Numbered from the stretch's first letter, positions 6,222 to 14,007 are shown. The stretch is 23,166 bases of DNA from CAYRPN01 sp964426135 (GCA_964426135.1 CAYRPN010000090.1:1-23166); one strand, 5' to 3'. The notes: generated from the letters alone by a model not told the origin. Numbers and translations are program-made.

Positions 6222-8135
6222 ATGCCCGCCTTCATCGAACAACCCGCCCGCGTCGAGTGCGGCAAGTGCGGCACGCAGGTCGAGACGCTCGCCGCCGAGC
6301 CGCTCACCACGGTTCGCTGCCCGCGCTGCAATGCCGACGTTTTCGTGCCCGGCCTGCTCGGCTCGCTGCGGCTGATCCGCGCTCTGGGCGAAGGCACCAG
6401 CGGCATCGTCTACCTGGCGCATGACGCCGACCTGCAGCGCGATGTGGCGGTGAAGGTTTTCTTCAAAGGCGCCAGCACCGGACTCGCAGAGTCCGGCTCG
6501 GACAAGGCGGGCGATGTCGCGGGACAGGATCGCGCCCGCGACGCACACGTCGAGAAAGCCCTTGCCGAGGCCCGGGCGCTCAACTCCCTGAACCATCCCA
6601 ACGTCGTCCGCATTTTCAAGGTGGAGCAGAAACACGGCCGGCCCTACATCGTCATGGAGTACCTGGCGGGGAATCGGCTGGACACGGTCATCGATGAGAA
6701 GTGGCTGGTCGAGGAGACCCGCGCCCTGCGCATGGCGATCGACATCGCGCAGGGACTCAAAGCCGTCAACGACGCCGGCTACGCGCACCTGGATGTGAAA
6801 CCCGCCAACATCCAGATGGATGCGGCCGGCACGTGCAAGCTGCTCGACTACGAAACCGCCCGCGAACTCGATCACATCGAGGAACACGGCGCGGGGCTCG
6901 TCGGCACGCCGTACTACGTCGCGCCGGAGATCGTGCTGCGGCTGCCGGTGGATTTCCGCGCGGATATCTTCAGCCTCGGCGCGACGCTGTTCCACCTGAT
7001 CGCCCAGCGCCCGCCGTTCCAGGGCGAGAACTCGCGCGAAGTGGTGCAGGAGCGGCTGAAGCGCCGGGCCATGAACCTGCGCGACATCCGCCCCGACATC
7101 AGCCCGCAGACCGCGGCGATCATCGACCGCATGCTCGCGCCGGATGCGGTGGCGCGCTACGGCAGCTACGAATCGCTGCTCGATGACCTGAACAAGGCGT
7201 ACGCTCTGGCGGCCGCCCGGCAAAGCGCCAAGGCGCAGACGACGCAGGCGAAGAAGAGCGCGCTGTCCCCCACCGGCTGGGCCGCGGTGATCGCCGGCGG
7301 ACTCGTGATCGCGATCGTGTTGATGGCGATGGCGATGCGGTCCGAAGACCCAACGCCGCCCACGCAACGCGCGGTGGATGGCGGCAGGCGCGACGGCGGC
7401 GCCGCGCAGACGAAGGATTCAGGCACGATCCCCGCCCCGCCGGATCTCACCAAGGACAAGATGACCGTGGTCCCGCCCATCAAGGATGGCAAGGACGGCA
7501 CGACGGGGAGCAAGGACGTCGCGACAAAAGACGCCGGAACGAAAGATAGCACCGCGAAGGACGGGACGAGCGCGAAAGATGGCGGCCTCGCGATCAAGGA
7601 TGGACCGAGCAAGGATGGACCGAGCAAGGACGGCCCGGCGAAAGACGGTCCGCCCAAGGATGGCGGCAAGATCGCCGATCCGATCAAGCCCCCGCCGCCG
7701 GCGAACTTCGGCAAAGCCGACGAATGGAAGCCGAGCACCGATGTTCGCCTGACCTCGGAGGACAGCCGGCTCACCGTGTGGAGCACGGGATCCAAGCCCT
7801 ACATCCAGGTCGCCGGCCTGCCCGGGCCCGGCTACGGCAACGACACCGCGGTCGTCGAAATCCGCCTGCGGTCCAGCGGCGAAGGCCCGGCCCGCATCGC
7901 GTGGAACACCGACAAGGCCGAAGTGTGGGACGACAAACGCACCAAGACCTTCGACCTGAAACACGACAACGAATGGCGCGACCACATCATCTCGCTGCCC
8001 GCCAAGGGAGCCGCGCTGGAGCTGCGCATCGAACTGGGCACCGGCCCGGGCATCGCCGAGATCGCATGGATCAAGTATTTCCACAAGGCGGACAACCCCG
8101 CGCCGACGCGGCAGTGGCGGTTTGATGTGAAGTGA
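6222..8135 (+). CDS. Membrane-anchored Ser/Thr protein kinase with zinc ribbon and C-terminal beta-sandwich-like domain
   Basis: A 637-residue Hanks-type kinase. In order: an N-terminal zinc ribbon (CGKC ~13-16, CPRC ~33-36); a kinase domain with P-loop GEGTSGIVYLA (~56-66), VAVK lysine ~78, a helix-C glutamate near 116, HLDVKPAN (catalytic Asp ~191), metal-site motif DYE (~209-211) in place of DFG, and GTPYYVAPE (~229-236); one membrane span (~352-372); a linker rich in KDG repeats (~383-486); and a C-terminal extracytoplasmic domain (~497-637) that looks like a carbohydrate-binding-type beta sandwich. HRD is HLD and DFG is DYE, both atypical, but the key Lys, two Asp and Asn are retained. 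An insertion after VAVKVFFKG carries a palindrome-encoded peptide. The start at 6222 gives a protein without the microsatellite-encoded leader. It probably senses an envelope ligand and phosphorylates cytoplasmic targets (inference). Confidence 0.9.
   Translation: MPAFIEQPARVECGKCGTQVETLAAEPLTTVRCPRCNADVFVPGLLGSLRLIRALGEGTSGIVYLAHDADLQRDVAVKVFFKGASTGLAESGSDKAGDVAGQDRARDAHVEKALAEARALNSLNHPNVVRIFKVEQKHGRPYIVMEYLAGNRLDTVIDEKWLVEETRALRMAIDIAQGLKAVNDAGYAHLDVKPANIQMDAAGTCKLLDYETARELDHIEEHGAGLVGTPYYVAPEIVLRLPVDFRADIFSLGATLFHLIAQRPPFQGENSREVVQERLKRRAMNLRDIRPDISPQTAAIIDRMLAPDAVARYGSYESLLDDLNKAYALAAARQSAKAQTTQAKKSALSPTGWAAVIAGGLVIAIVLMAMAMRSEDPTPPTQRAVDGGRRDGGAAQTKDSGTIPAPPDLTKDKMTVVPPIKDGKDGTTGSKDVATKDAGTKDSTAKDGTSAKDGGLAIKDGPSKDGPSKDGPAKDGPPKDGGKIADPIKPPPPANFGKADEWKPSTDVRLTSEDSRLTVWSTGSKPYIQVAGLPGPGYGNDTAVVEIRLRSSGEGPARIAWNTDKAEVWDDKRTKTFDLKHDNEWRDHIISLPAKGAALELRIELGTGPGIAEIAWIKYFHKADNPAPTRQWRFDVK
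6478..6496. repeat. In-frame palindrome inside the kinase gene
   Basis: CCGGACTC-GCA-GAGTCCGG, a perfect 8-bp stem with a 3-base loop, encodes part of the peptide GASTGLAESGSD inserted between the VAVK strand and helix C of the kinase. Such a hairpin is unexpected within a conserved domain. Confidence 0.7.
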
Positions 8136-8352
8136 ACGGCGGCGCCATGTGACGCGGGGGCGGAACAGGTGAAACGGCGAGTGCAGAAACTGGAATCCGA
8201 TTTGGTCCTGCGGACATCGGCAGATTGAGTTTGCTTCCGCTTCCCGCGCGCGGATTCCTGGCGCAAGGTCTTGATGCCGCTCGAGCTGGAGTTAGGATGA
8301 GGCCAGAGAGGATTGGATGCGTTATCCAATCTGTAGATTGAGTAATTACAAG
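8136..8352. other. Intergenic stretch with an 8-bp hairpin
   Basis: No gene is supported here. GATTGGAT (8311-8318) and ATCCAATC (8324-8331) form a perfect hairpin with a 5-base loop. The sequence directly before the first cassette border at 8353 does not fold like an attC site, so the left end of the cassette array may be a secondary insertion site. Confidence 0.45.
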
Positions 8353-8359
8353 TTCGGCG
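8353..8359 (+). other. Candidate left border of the integron cassette array (GTTCGGC)
   Basis: GTTCGGC is complementary to GCCGAAC, the R'' box of the attC site at 8770, and resembles the GTTRRRY simple site where integron integrases cut after the G. It lies 17 bases before the first cassette ORF. A single heptamer is weak evidence on its own; its position relative to the cassette supports it. Confidence 0.45.
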
Positions 8360-8375
8360 GCGGAGGCTTCGCGGC

Positions 8376-8759
8376 GTGGATGTGCCGTACCAACCACTGC
8401 GCGTGCCCCCCGGTTGGCGGATCGACTGGAACACGCTGTTCGAGCTGGACCCGACCGAGGAGAACGTCCGCCGCGGGTTCTTCGGTGGGTCGTCGCTGTT
8501 CTCCGCCACCCACGAGTACAAGCGGCTGTGGCTGGACGTGGAGTGGCGGCCGGAGGACGACCCGGCCGGTGAGTACCGCCTCAAGGTCGAGTACGCCCCC
8601 TGGCTCCGCACGCCGGGCGGCCGTCGGCGCAACGACGTGCCGCTTGACTTCAGCGGGGCGCGGGTCGTCCACGAGTTCCGCACCCGCGACCGGGCCGAGT
8701 TGGTGCGGGAGCTGGAGGCGGCATTGGTGACTCGCCGCGAGTGGGTCGAGCAGTCGTAG
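8376..8759 (+). CDS. Integron cassette protein 1, unknown, 127 aa
   Basis: A 127-residue acidic soluble protein starting at GTG 8376, with an AGGAGG-like site (CGGAGG, 8361-8366) nine bases upstream and a stop codon (TAA) in frame at 8343-8345. It begins with PYQPLRVPPGWRIDWNTLFE, a Pro/Trp-rich N-terminus, then a beta-strand-rich middle and a C-terminal helix (RAELVRELEAALV). I do not recognise a named family; small proteins with a GWxxxWN start and an acidic body may be immunity- or adaptor-like, but that is a guess. The stop is 10 bp before an attC site and the start lies 17 bp after a GTTCGGC border: the compact layout of an integron gene cassette. Confidence 0.7.
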   Translation: MDVPYQPLRVPPGWRIDWNTLFELDPTEENVRRGFFGGSSLFSATHEYKRLWLDVEWRPEDDPAGEYRLKVEYAPWLRTPGGRRRNDVPLDFSGARVVHEFRTRDRAELVRELEAALVTRREWVEQS

Positions 8760-8769
8760 AGCAAAGCAC

Positions 8770-8867
8770 GCCGAACCAGGCGCTGCACCTGACACCGGCC
8801 GCGTGTAGGCTTTTTCAGACGTGTCGCTCACCTACGCGGCCGGTGCAGGTGAGCTAAGTCGTTAGGC
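8770..8867 (+). repeat. attC: attC recombination site 1 (98 bp)
   Basis: Outer boxes are GCCGAAC (R'', 8770-8776) and GTTAGGC (R', 8861-8867). The inner arms pair: CACCTGACACCGGCCGCGT (from 8784) with ACGCGGCCGGTGCAGGTG (8834-8851), leaving a bulged base as expected for the extrahelical bases of attC. The length is in the usual 57-141 bp range. The right end TGAGCTAAGTCGTTAGGC is closely similar to that of attC 2. Confidence 0.8.
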
Positions 8868-8878
8868 GGCTCGCGCAC

Positions 8879-9409
8879 ATGAAGCGTTACCTTGCACTTC
8901 TTCCAATCACCGCGTTGCTCCTTGCTTCCTGTGGACGGTCTTGGACCTGGGCCGACTACATGGCGATTCACAAAGACGGTATGCAGAAGTTGGAGGCGTC
9001 TCGTCAGATGAATGCGCACTACGGAGAAGTGGACAATTTCATTGTTCATTTTGGAGTCAGGAAGCAACCGTCGGAGTGGCAGACAGTCGCGTTTGTTGAC
9101 GGACGTTTCGTGCTTACTTATGTCCAGCCGGTGACGGTGGATTATTCCAAACGAACTGTGACATCTGCTGGCGACGCCAAGTTTTACCTTCATGCGGCAG
9201 AGTCCATTCAGATGCTCGATGGGGGAAGACCTCAGACGTCGTATGACGGCAAGCTACAGCGAGAGTTTGGTAAGGCGGAGTGGGACAAGTTCGTTGCGTC
9301 TGGTTTCGACCTTACGGCTCTTGGCATTCCCAAGGCCGAGATTCATCCGATACCTCTATGGAAAGAGCACGTTCACGGCTGGAGAAAAGACAGAGTGCCA
9401 ATCAAGTGA
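8879..9409 (+). CDS. Integron cassette protein 2, predicted lipoprotein, 176 aa
   Basis: The N-terminus is a lipoprotein signal peptide: MKRY, a hydrophobic core ALLPITALLLA and a lipobox ending in ASC at about residue 18, so the mature protein should be lipid-anchored. The rest (~19-176) is a mixed alpha/beta, aromatic-rich domain without a recognised motif. The ATG is only 12 bases after the R' box of attC 1, and the stop is 4 bases before the R'' box of attC 2, so the ORF fills the cassette. Cassette genes often have unknown envelope or defence-related roles. Base composition is somewhat lower in GC than that of the flanking chromosomal genes. Confidence 0.75.
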   Translation: MKRYLALLPITALLLASCGRSWTWADYMAIHKDGMQKLEASRQMNAHYGEVDNFIVHFGVRKQPSEWQTVAFVDGRFVLTYVQPVTVDYSKRTVTSAGDAKFYLHAAESIQMLDGGRPQTSYDGKLQREFGKAEWDKFVASGFDLTALGIPKAEIHPIPLWKEHVHGWRKDRVPIK

Positions 9410-9413
9410 CGCC

Positions 9414-9506
9414 GCCTAACCATGCGCTGCAGCGAACCCGGCATGAGCGTCGCGGTTGCAATCGTGGCGTCCCGTGGGCCGGGTCGCTGAGCTTGGGTCG
9501 TTCGCC
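9414..9506 (+). repeat. attC: attC recombination site 2 (93 bp)
   Basis: Outer boxes are GCCTAAC (9414-9420) and GTTCGCC (9500-9506). Inner arms CAGCGAACCCGGC (near 9430-9442) and GCCGGGTCGCTG (9478-9489) pair with one bulged A. It shares with attC 1 the words GCGCTGCA near the left end and TGAGCT...GTCGTT near the right end. R' deviates from GTTRRRY at its fourth base. Confidence 0.75.
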
Positions 9507-9527
9507 GGTGCCGAACACGTTCTTCGA

Positions 9528-9950
9528 TCACGTCGCAGGATGAGCGAAGAGACGGATGGGAAGGACTTTGGCGTAGCGAGCAAAATCGGGGTCGGTCGAG
9601 AGTATCTCGTGGCCGCTGCGAACGGCGACAGCGCAGATCAGAATGTCCACGTTGGAATGGGCGATTCCTGCCGTGCGACAAATGTTGCTGCATTGAGCCG
9701 CTTGTTCGTGGTCGTCGGTGGTCTGAGGCTCGTCTGGCCAAACCCGCAAACGGGTTCGCAGTTTCTCGAACTGTTCCGCGGTTCGAATGCCGGAGAGAAC
9801 TTCCTGCCTGACCGCGCCCAACAATATGACGTTATCCGCGGCGACAGGCTGCTGCCACCGGGCAACGAGCTGTTGTTCCACAGGAGTGAGGTGGGCTGGC
9901 GCGCGCCGAAGCGCGAGCGACCAGATTGGCGTGTCAATCAAAACCAACAC
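9528..9950 (-). CDS. vapC: VapC-type PIN-domain ribonuclease toxin
   Basis: A 140-residue PIN domain, the endonuclease of type II VapBC modules; it cleaves RNA (often tRNA or rRNA) with Mg2+. The four acidic positions are visible: Asp6 in LIDTPIW, Glu50 in RQEVLSG, Asp102 in VDILICAVA and Asp120 in STDPDFARYA. The start is GTG at 9948-9950, overlapping the end of the vapB gene by 17 bases, the usual coupled arrangement with antitoxin first. The gene lies on the minus strand, 21 bp from attC 2 and opposite to the cassette genes. No domain is missing, so it is probably functional. Confidence 0.9.
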   Translation of the reverse strand: MLVLIDTPIWSLALRRAPAHLTPVEQQLVARWQQPVAADNVILLGAVRQEVLSGIRTAEQFEKLRTRLRVWPDEPQTTDDHEQAAQCSNICRTAGIAHSNVDILICAVAVRSGHEILSTDPDFARYAKVLPIRLFAHPAT

Positions 9951-10146
9951 CGTCTCGCTTTCGCGCTGCCTTGTAATCGTAATCCGGATCGAAGTCGATC
10001 GTGCCCATCAGATCGATGACCGCTTGCAGTTTCGCCTGGCGCTCGACATATCCGTGCAGCACGGCGTTGACCGCTTCCGTCGCGGTGTCATACTTGCCAA
10101 GTCGCATGGCCGATTCGATCAGCTTGTCGTCAAGCTTGACAGTCAT
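9934..10146 (-). CDS. vapB: VapB-type antitoxin
   Basis: A 70-residue protein starting at MTVKLDDKLIESAMR. The N-terminal half is a short beta strand plus two helices of ribbon-helix-helix type (residues ~1-45), expected to bind the operator as a dimer. The C-terminal tail FDPDYDYKAARKR is characteristic of a VapB family that wraps into the PIN toxin and blocks its active site. The frame runs upstream to 10185, but the ATG at 10144-10146 fits the family better. It overlaps vapC by 17 bp. A nearby palindrome suggests autoregulation. Confidence 0.88.
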   Translation of the reverse strand: MTVKLDDKLIESAMRLGKYDTATEAVNAVLHGYVERQAKLQAVIDLMGTIDFDPDYDYKAARKRDGVGFD

Positions 10147-10175
10147 CGCGGTAAGGATCCCAAAGAGTGAACATC

Positions 10176-10200
10176 GATTACACAACCATGATGGGTAATC
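10176..10200. promoter_or_regulatory. Candidate vapBC operator
   Basis: GATTAC (10176-10181) and GTAATC (10195-10200) form an inverted repeat 30 bases upstream of vapB, where VapBC complexes commonly bind their own promoter. Only the outer six bases pair perfectly, so this is a suggestion. Confidence 0.35.
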
Positions 10201-10221
10201 ATATCAGCCTGCGCGGCCAGA

Positions 10222-11601
10222 TCACTTTCTGTTGCCAGCGATCGCAGCGTCACTGGACGAGCCGGTAACCGACTGATGCACCGCGCGGAGCAACTCTTCC
10301 TCCACCGGCTTGAGCGTGCAGCCGCGCCGGCTGGTCATTCGCCGCGCCATGTCGAGGAATTTTTCCATGTCGTACCGCTGGCATCCTTCATCGGTGAGGA
10401 AGCTGAACGCTTCGGTGAACTTCGGGCTGAACGTGGAGAGCGCCAGCATGGTGCCGGTGCCGATGCACGAGCCTGACAGAATGCGGGTGCCGATGGCGGT
10501 GAGCGTGAAATCGCCGACGATCGGGCCGAGGAAGGTGCGGCCGGTGTCTTCCGCCGGCGCGTCGCGGCCAGCGCCGCCGCCGGCAGCAGAGGTCATCTGC
10601 ACGCGGATGGAGCCATAGGTGTTTTTGAGGTTGCTGACATTCGTGTCGCCGCCGAAGTTGCACCATTCGCCGACGATGCTGTGGCCCAGGTATCCGAGGT
10701 GCGCCTTGTTGGTGAGTCCCTGGAGGATGGAGTAGCTGATCTCGCCGCCGACCTTGCAATACGGGCCGATCACCGCGTTGGGCCGAATCGCCGAGTGCGG
10801 CTGGACGACGGATTTCTTGCCGACATAGCAGGGCCCGGTGAGCATGACGAAGGGGTGAATCTCCGCTTCGCTGTCGATGACCACGGCGCCCTTCTCGGTG
10901 TTCACGGCGATCATCGCGTGCAGCTTGGCGTCAGGCGCCGCCTTGAACGGATGCTCGCCGATGACGGAGACATGCGGATAGCGCTGGCGGGCGGCGGCGT
11001 GCTTGCCGTCGCTTTCGCGGGACTCGGGCAGCACGCGCGGGTCGCGGGTGATGATGTCGTTGTGGTCGAGATCGCTGCGCAGGTTCGCTTCGAGCTGGGA
11101 GAGGATGTGCCAGGGGCGATCGATGAGCGGAAGGGCCGCGGCGCGGGCGTCGCTGTGGTTGGGGTCGAAGGGATCGCCGGGCGGCGCGGGCAGGCGGTGC
11201 GTCTGCACGCCGGGCACGGCTTCGAAGCCGTCGTCCACGACATGCTGCGCCTTGTCGTGCGGCAGATGGGCGGCGATGAGCCGGCCATCGTGCTGCAGGA
11301 GCATGTGCCCGCAAGGCAGCGCGGCGACGCGCTCGGCGGCGATCAGCCCCAGCCAGCGGCCGTTGATCATCAGCCAGTCGCCCGCATCGAGCGGGGCATT
11401 GACGGGGCCGGTGAAGCGATGGCTCACGACTGCCGCCAGGCGGGTGGGCACGTGCAGCGCGCTGGTCCGGCGGCCGAGGACGCGCTCGATGCGGCGCAAC
11501 GTGGTGAGCGCGCCGGTGCGCTGCTCGAAGATCGCGCGCAGGTCGGTGAGCGGGCCGAACTGTCCGCGGCCGTCGTCGAAAATGAACAGGCGTGGTGGCA
11601 C
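10222..11601 (-). CDS. GlmU-like sugar nucleotidyltransferase with left-handed beta-helix domain
   Basis: A protein of about 459 residues. The N-terminus (RLFIFDDGRGQFGPLTDLRAIFEQRTG, split by my start) matches the NTP_transf_4-type sugar nucleotidyltransferase family. The C-terminal half (about residues 230-390) shows hexapeptide-type turns (GPCYVGKKSVV, AVIGPYCKVGGEI, SIVGEWCNFGGDTN) of a left-handed beta helix, as in GlmU-type acyl- or nucleotidyltransferases. It probably supplies an activated sugar for envelope or glycan synthesis; the sugar is not determined. GTG 11601 is chosen because upstream residues are encoded by the microsatellite arm (SPSLRLSVSPSLPFSF) and a repeat. No strong ribosome binding site is visible. 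The gene lies between vapBC and dnaA, transcribed away from dnaA. Confidence 0.82.
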   Translation of the reverse strand: MPPRLFIFDDGRGQFGPLTDLRAIFEQRTGALTTLRRIERVLGRRTSALHVPTRLAAVVSHRFTGPVNAPLDAGDWLMINGRWLGLIAAERVAALPCGHMLLQHDGRLIAAHLPHDKAQHVVDDGFEAVPGVQTHRLPAPPGDPFDPNHSDARAAALPLIDRPWHILSQLEANLRSDLDHNDIITRDPRVLPESRESDGKHAAARQRYPHVSVIGEHPFKAAPDAKLHAMIAVNTEKGAVVIDSEAEIHPFVMLTGPCYVGKKSVVQPHSAIRPNAVIGPYCKVGGEISYSILQGLTNKAHLGYLGHSIVGEWCNFGGDTNVSNLKNTYGSIRVQMTSAAGGGAGRDAPAEDTGRTFLGPIVGDFTLTAIGTRILSGSCIGTGTMLALSTFSPKFTEAFSFLTDEGCQRYDMEKFLDMARRMTSRRGCTLKPVEEELLRAVHQSVTGSSSDAAIAGNRK

Positions 11602-11750
11602 GAAGGAATTATCGGCAGGAAGGGGCGGCGGGAAAAGGGATCGAAAAGGAGAGAAGGAGAAGGGAAGAGACGGAGAGACGGAGAGACGAAGAGATGGAGA
11701 GACGAAGAGAGGAAGAGATCCATTGAGAAAGAGTCGGTCGCCGCGGGCGC

Positions 11751-12016
11751 TGTTTAGCGACGGGGCTTGCCCCGCTCTTATCGATTCGACATGGATCGCC
11801 GCGTCAAGAGAGAACCGGGCGAGCGGCATATCCGCGGCTGGTTGATCGGCGCACCGTCCGCGGTGCGCGTCGACCGGGCAAGCCCCAGGCAAACGCGCAC
11901 CGTGGACGGTGCAGCTGCAATTAGAAAATGGTCTACGAAAAAAGGCCTGTGCGACGGTGTCTCGGAAACCGGCGTTTCCGTGAACCGCGAAGAACGGGGC
12001 AAGCCCCGTCGCTAAA
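11751..12016. repeat. Inner inverted repeat around GTTTAGCGACGGGGCTTGCC
   Basis: A stretch of 25 bases beginning CTGTTTAGCGACGGGGCTTG at about 11751 recurs as an exact reverse complement ending at about 12016. Within it CGGGGCTTGCCCCG is itself nearly palindromic. Confidence 0.85.
11851..11912. repeat. Innermost inverted repeat (20-bp arms, one mismatch)
   Basis: GCACCGTCCGCGGTGCGCGT at 11851-11870 pairs with ACGCGCACCGTGGACGGTGC at 11893-11912, differing at one position. Loop 22 bases. Confidence 0.85.
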
Positions 12017-12149
12017 CAGTCACCGTGCGCCTCCCGGTTTCTCCATCTCTCCGTCTCCCCATCTCTCCGTCTCTCCGTCTCCCCGTCTCTTCATCTCTTC
12101 GTCTCTTCGTCTCTCCATCTCTTCTTCCCCCTCCGTCCCTTCTTCCCGA

Positions 12150-12178
12150 TTGACACAACTCGCGCAACATCGTAATTT
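12150..12178 (+). promoter_or_regulatory. Candidate dnaA promoter
   Basis: A perfect TTGACA (12150-12155) is followed after exactly 17 bases by TAATTT (12173-12178), a weak -10 box. It would give a leader of about 85 bases before the dnaA start. It lies directly next to the right microsatellite arm. Confidence 0.4.
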
Positions 12179-12267
12179 CAGTTGAACGAGGAGGGATTGG
12201 TTCTTCGAACCGATCCAGGTGGGATTTCGCTCACAACTACTCTCACTCGAACGACACGCGAGGGATC

Positions 12268-13743
12268 ATGGCCAAGATCGATCCAACGCTGTGGCATAAG
12301 CTCATGGACTCACTCCGGCAGCGGCACCCCACGTTGTGCCGTCAGTGGTTCGAGGAACTCGAACCGCTCAGCCTCGAGTCCGGAACCCTGCTCGTGCGCA
12401 CGTCCAACAGCGTGCAGCAGCGATACCTGCAGGGCAAGTGCGTGCCGCAGTTCACCGAAGCAGCGCAGACCGTCACGGGCAAGCTCGTGGCGGTCACCTT
12501 CATCAATGCCGGCGACATCGCTCCGCGCACGCCCGGCAACGGCTCGGGCCATCACGCACCACGCCCGGAGGAAACCCTGCACGACGAGCGCGAGAGCCTG
12601 CTGGCCCGTGCTCCGGAGCAGTTGCCGGCTCAGCCGCGACACGGCGACACGAGCCCGCACGCCGGCGACACCAGCAATCAGCCCAATCGCGAGGACGAAG
12701 GCGATCTGGTTCCCGACTACGCGTTCAGCACGTTCGTCGTCGGCCCGGAAAACCAGCTCGCCTATGCAGCCGCCATCGCCGTCTCGCGCCAACTGGGCAC
12801 CGCGTACAACCCGCTCTTCATCCACGGCGGCGTCGGCCTGGGCAAGACGCACCTGCTGCAGGCGATCTGCCAGAGCGTGATCCAGCGCGATCCGGGCCTG
12901 CGCATCTGCTATCTGTCGTGCGATCGCTTCGTCAACGATTTTCTCGACTGCGTTCAGAAGGGTGAAATGGCGGGCTTCCGCCACCGCTATCGCCATGTGG
13001 ATCTGCTGGTCATCGACGACATCCAGTTCCTGGCGAACCGCGAGCGCACGCAGGAGGAGTTTTTTCACACCTTCAATGAGCTGTACCAGGCGAAGAAGCA
13101 GATCGTGCTGTCCAGCGACTGTCCGCCCGCGGAGATTCCGAAGCTGGAGGAGCGGCTCGTCAGCCGGTTCCAGTGGGGCCTGGTCGCCGACGTCGCCAAG
13201 CCGACGTTCGAGACCCGCGTCGCCATCGTCCGCGCCAAGGCCAGGCTGCGCGGGCAGGAGCTGCCGGAGGATGTGATCAACTTCATCGCTGAGCGATTCG
13301 AATCCAATGCTCGCGAGCTGGAAGGCGCGATCAATACGCTGCAGGCCCACGCTCAGACGAAGGAACGCCCGATCACCATCGAGCTGGCCCGCGAAGTCAT
13401 CGGCGGCAACCACTTCGACACCCGCAGCGCGCAGGTCACGCTGCAGACGATCATCGAAGCGGTCACCCGGCATTACGATGTGAAGCTCAGCGACCTGCAA
13501 AGCAAACGTCGGCAGAAGTCCATCGCCGAGCCGCGGCAGGTCTGCATGTGGCTCGCCCGCAAGCGCACGCGCTTCAGCCTGCAGGAGATCGGCGGATACT
13601 TCGGCGGACGCGATCACACGACCGTGATGCACTCCATCCGCACCGTGGATGACCGCATCGGCCTGGACCCGTCCTTCGCCCATGCCGTCAACCGCATGGA
13701 GGAGTTCATCTCCCGCGCCCAGCAGGCGCAGCCGGCGGCGTGA
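12268..13743 (+). CDS. dnaA: Chromosomal replication initiator protein DnaA
   Basis: DnaA binds 9-bp boxes at the origin, opens DNA in its ATP form and loads DnaB helicase. The 491-residue protein has all four domains: I (~1-80, helicase and self-interaction), II (~81-148, long Pro/His/Gly-rich linker), III (~150-370, AAA+ with Walker A GGVGLGKTH at ~187-195 and Walker B LLVIDDIQFL at ~246-255), and IV (~385-491) with the DNA-binding motif GGRDHTTVMHSI. The ATG at 12268 is preceded by GAGGG at good spacing. Neither dnaN nor recF is adjacent; the neighbours are a GlmU-like gene (divergent) and fpg (convergent). Confidence 0.97.
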   Translation: MAKIDPTLWHKLMDSLRQRHPTLCRQWFEELEPLSLESGTLLVRTSNSVQQRYLQGKCVPQFTEAAQTVTGKLVAVTFINAGDIAPRTPGNGSGHHAPRPEETLHDERESLLARAPEQLPAQPRHGDTSPHAGDTSNQPNREDEGDLVPDYAFSTFVVGPENQLAYAAAIAVSRQLGTAYNPLFIHGGVGLGKTHLLQAICQSVIQRDPGLRICYLSCDRFVNDFLDCVQKGEMAGFRHRYRHVDLLVIDDIQFLANRERTQEEFFHTFNELYQAKKQIVLSSDCPPAEIPKLEERLVSRFQWGLVADVAKPTFETRVAIVRAKARLRGQELPEDVINFIAERFESNARELEGAINTLQAHAQTKERPITIELAREVIGGNHFDTRSAQVTLQTIIEAVTRHYDVKLSDLQSKRRQKSIAEPRQVCMWLARKRTRFSLQEIGGYFGGRDHTTVMHSIRTVDDRIGLDPSFAHAVNRMEEFISRAQQAQPAA

Positions 13744-14007
13744 ACGCGCTCATGAATTGATTGTGTCTCCACACCCCGTTTAGCGCCGGCCCGAACGGCT
13801 GGGCCTGCCTGGTGCATTCGCCGCGTTGTACTGAACCCCGTTCACCCGCCTGTCAACAACTCTGGGGATTGCACGTGGACTGGCGCTCAACCGTTGGCGC
13901 TGAGTGACGCTCATTTCCGACGCCCAAGCCCGCTTTCAACCCAATCCGCCTCCAGCCATTGACATCCCGCTGGCCACCGCCAGACAAGCGTCGGCTGGAT
14001 TGACAGG

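Larger units (their letters stand above)
11628..12151. repeat. Nested inverted-repeat region with microsatellite outer arms
   Basis: The outer left arm (about 11628-11722) is purine-rich with GAGACGGA and GAGACGAA units. The outer right arm (about 12040-12151) is its pyrimidine-rich complement (TCTCCGTC, TCTTCGTC units). Two further inverted repeats are nested inside. The whole fills the divergent gap between the GlmU-like gene and dnaA. Confidence 0.85.

Noticed and set aside
8291..8297. GTTAGGA as the left border of the first cassette
   Set aside because: No pairing R'' box or attC fold; GTTCGGC at 8353 is closer to the ORF and matches the R'' of attC 1.
10681..11757. Plus-strand frame of 358 codons opposite the GlmU-like gene
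   Set aside because: Antisense shadow; its end is encoded by the microsatellite arm.
11602..11892. 97-residue N-terminal extension of the GlmU-like protein
   Set aside because: Derived from repeat DNA; the family begins at RLFIFDDG.
12310..13683. Long antisense reading frame (457 codons) opposite dnaA
   Set aside because: GC-rich third positions leave antisense frames open; dnaA is certain and fills the same bases.
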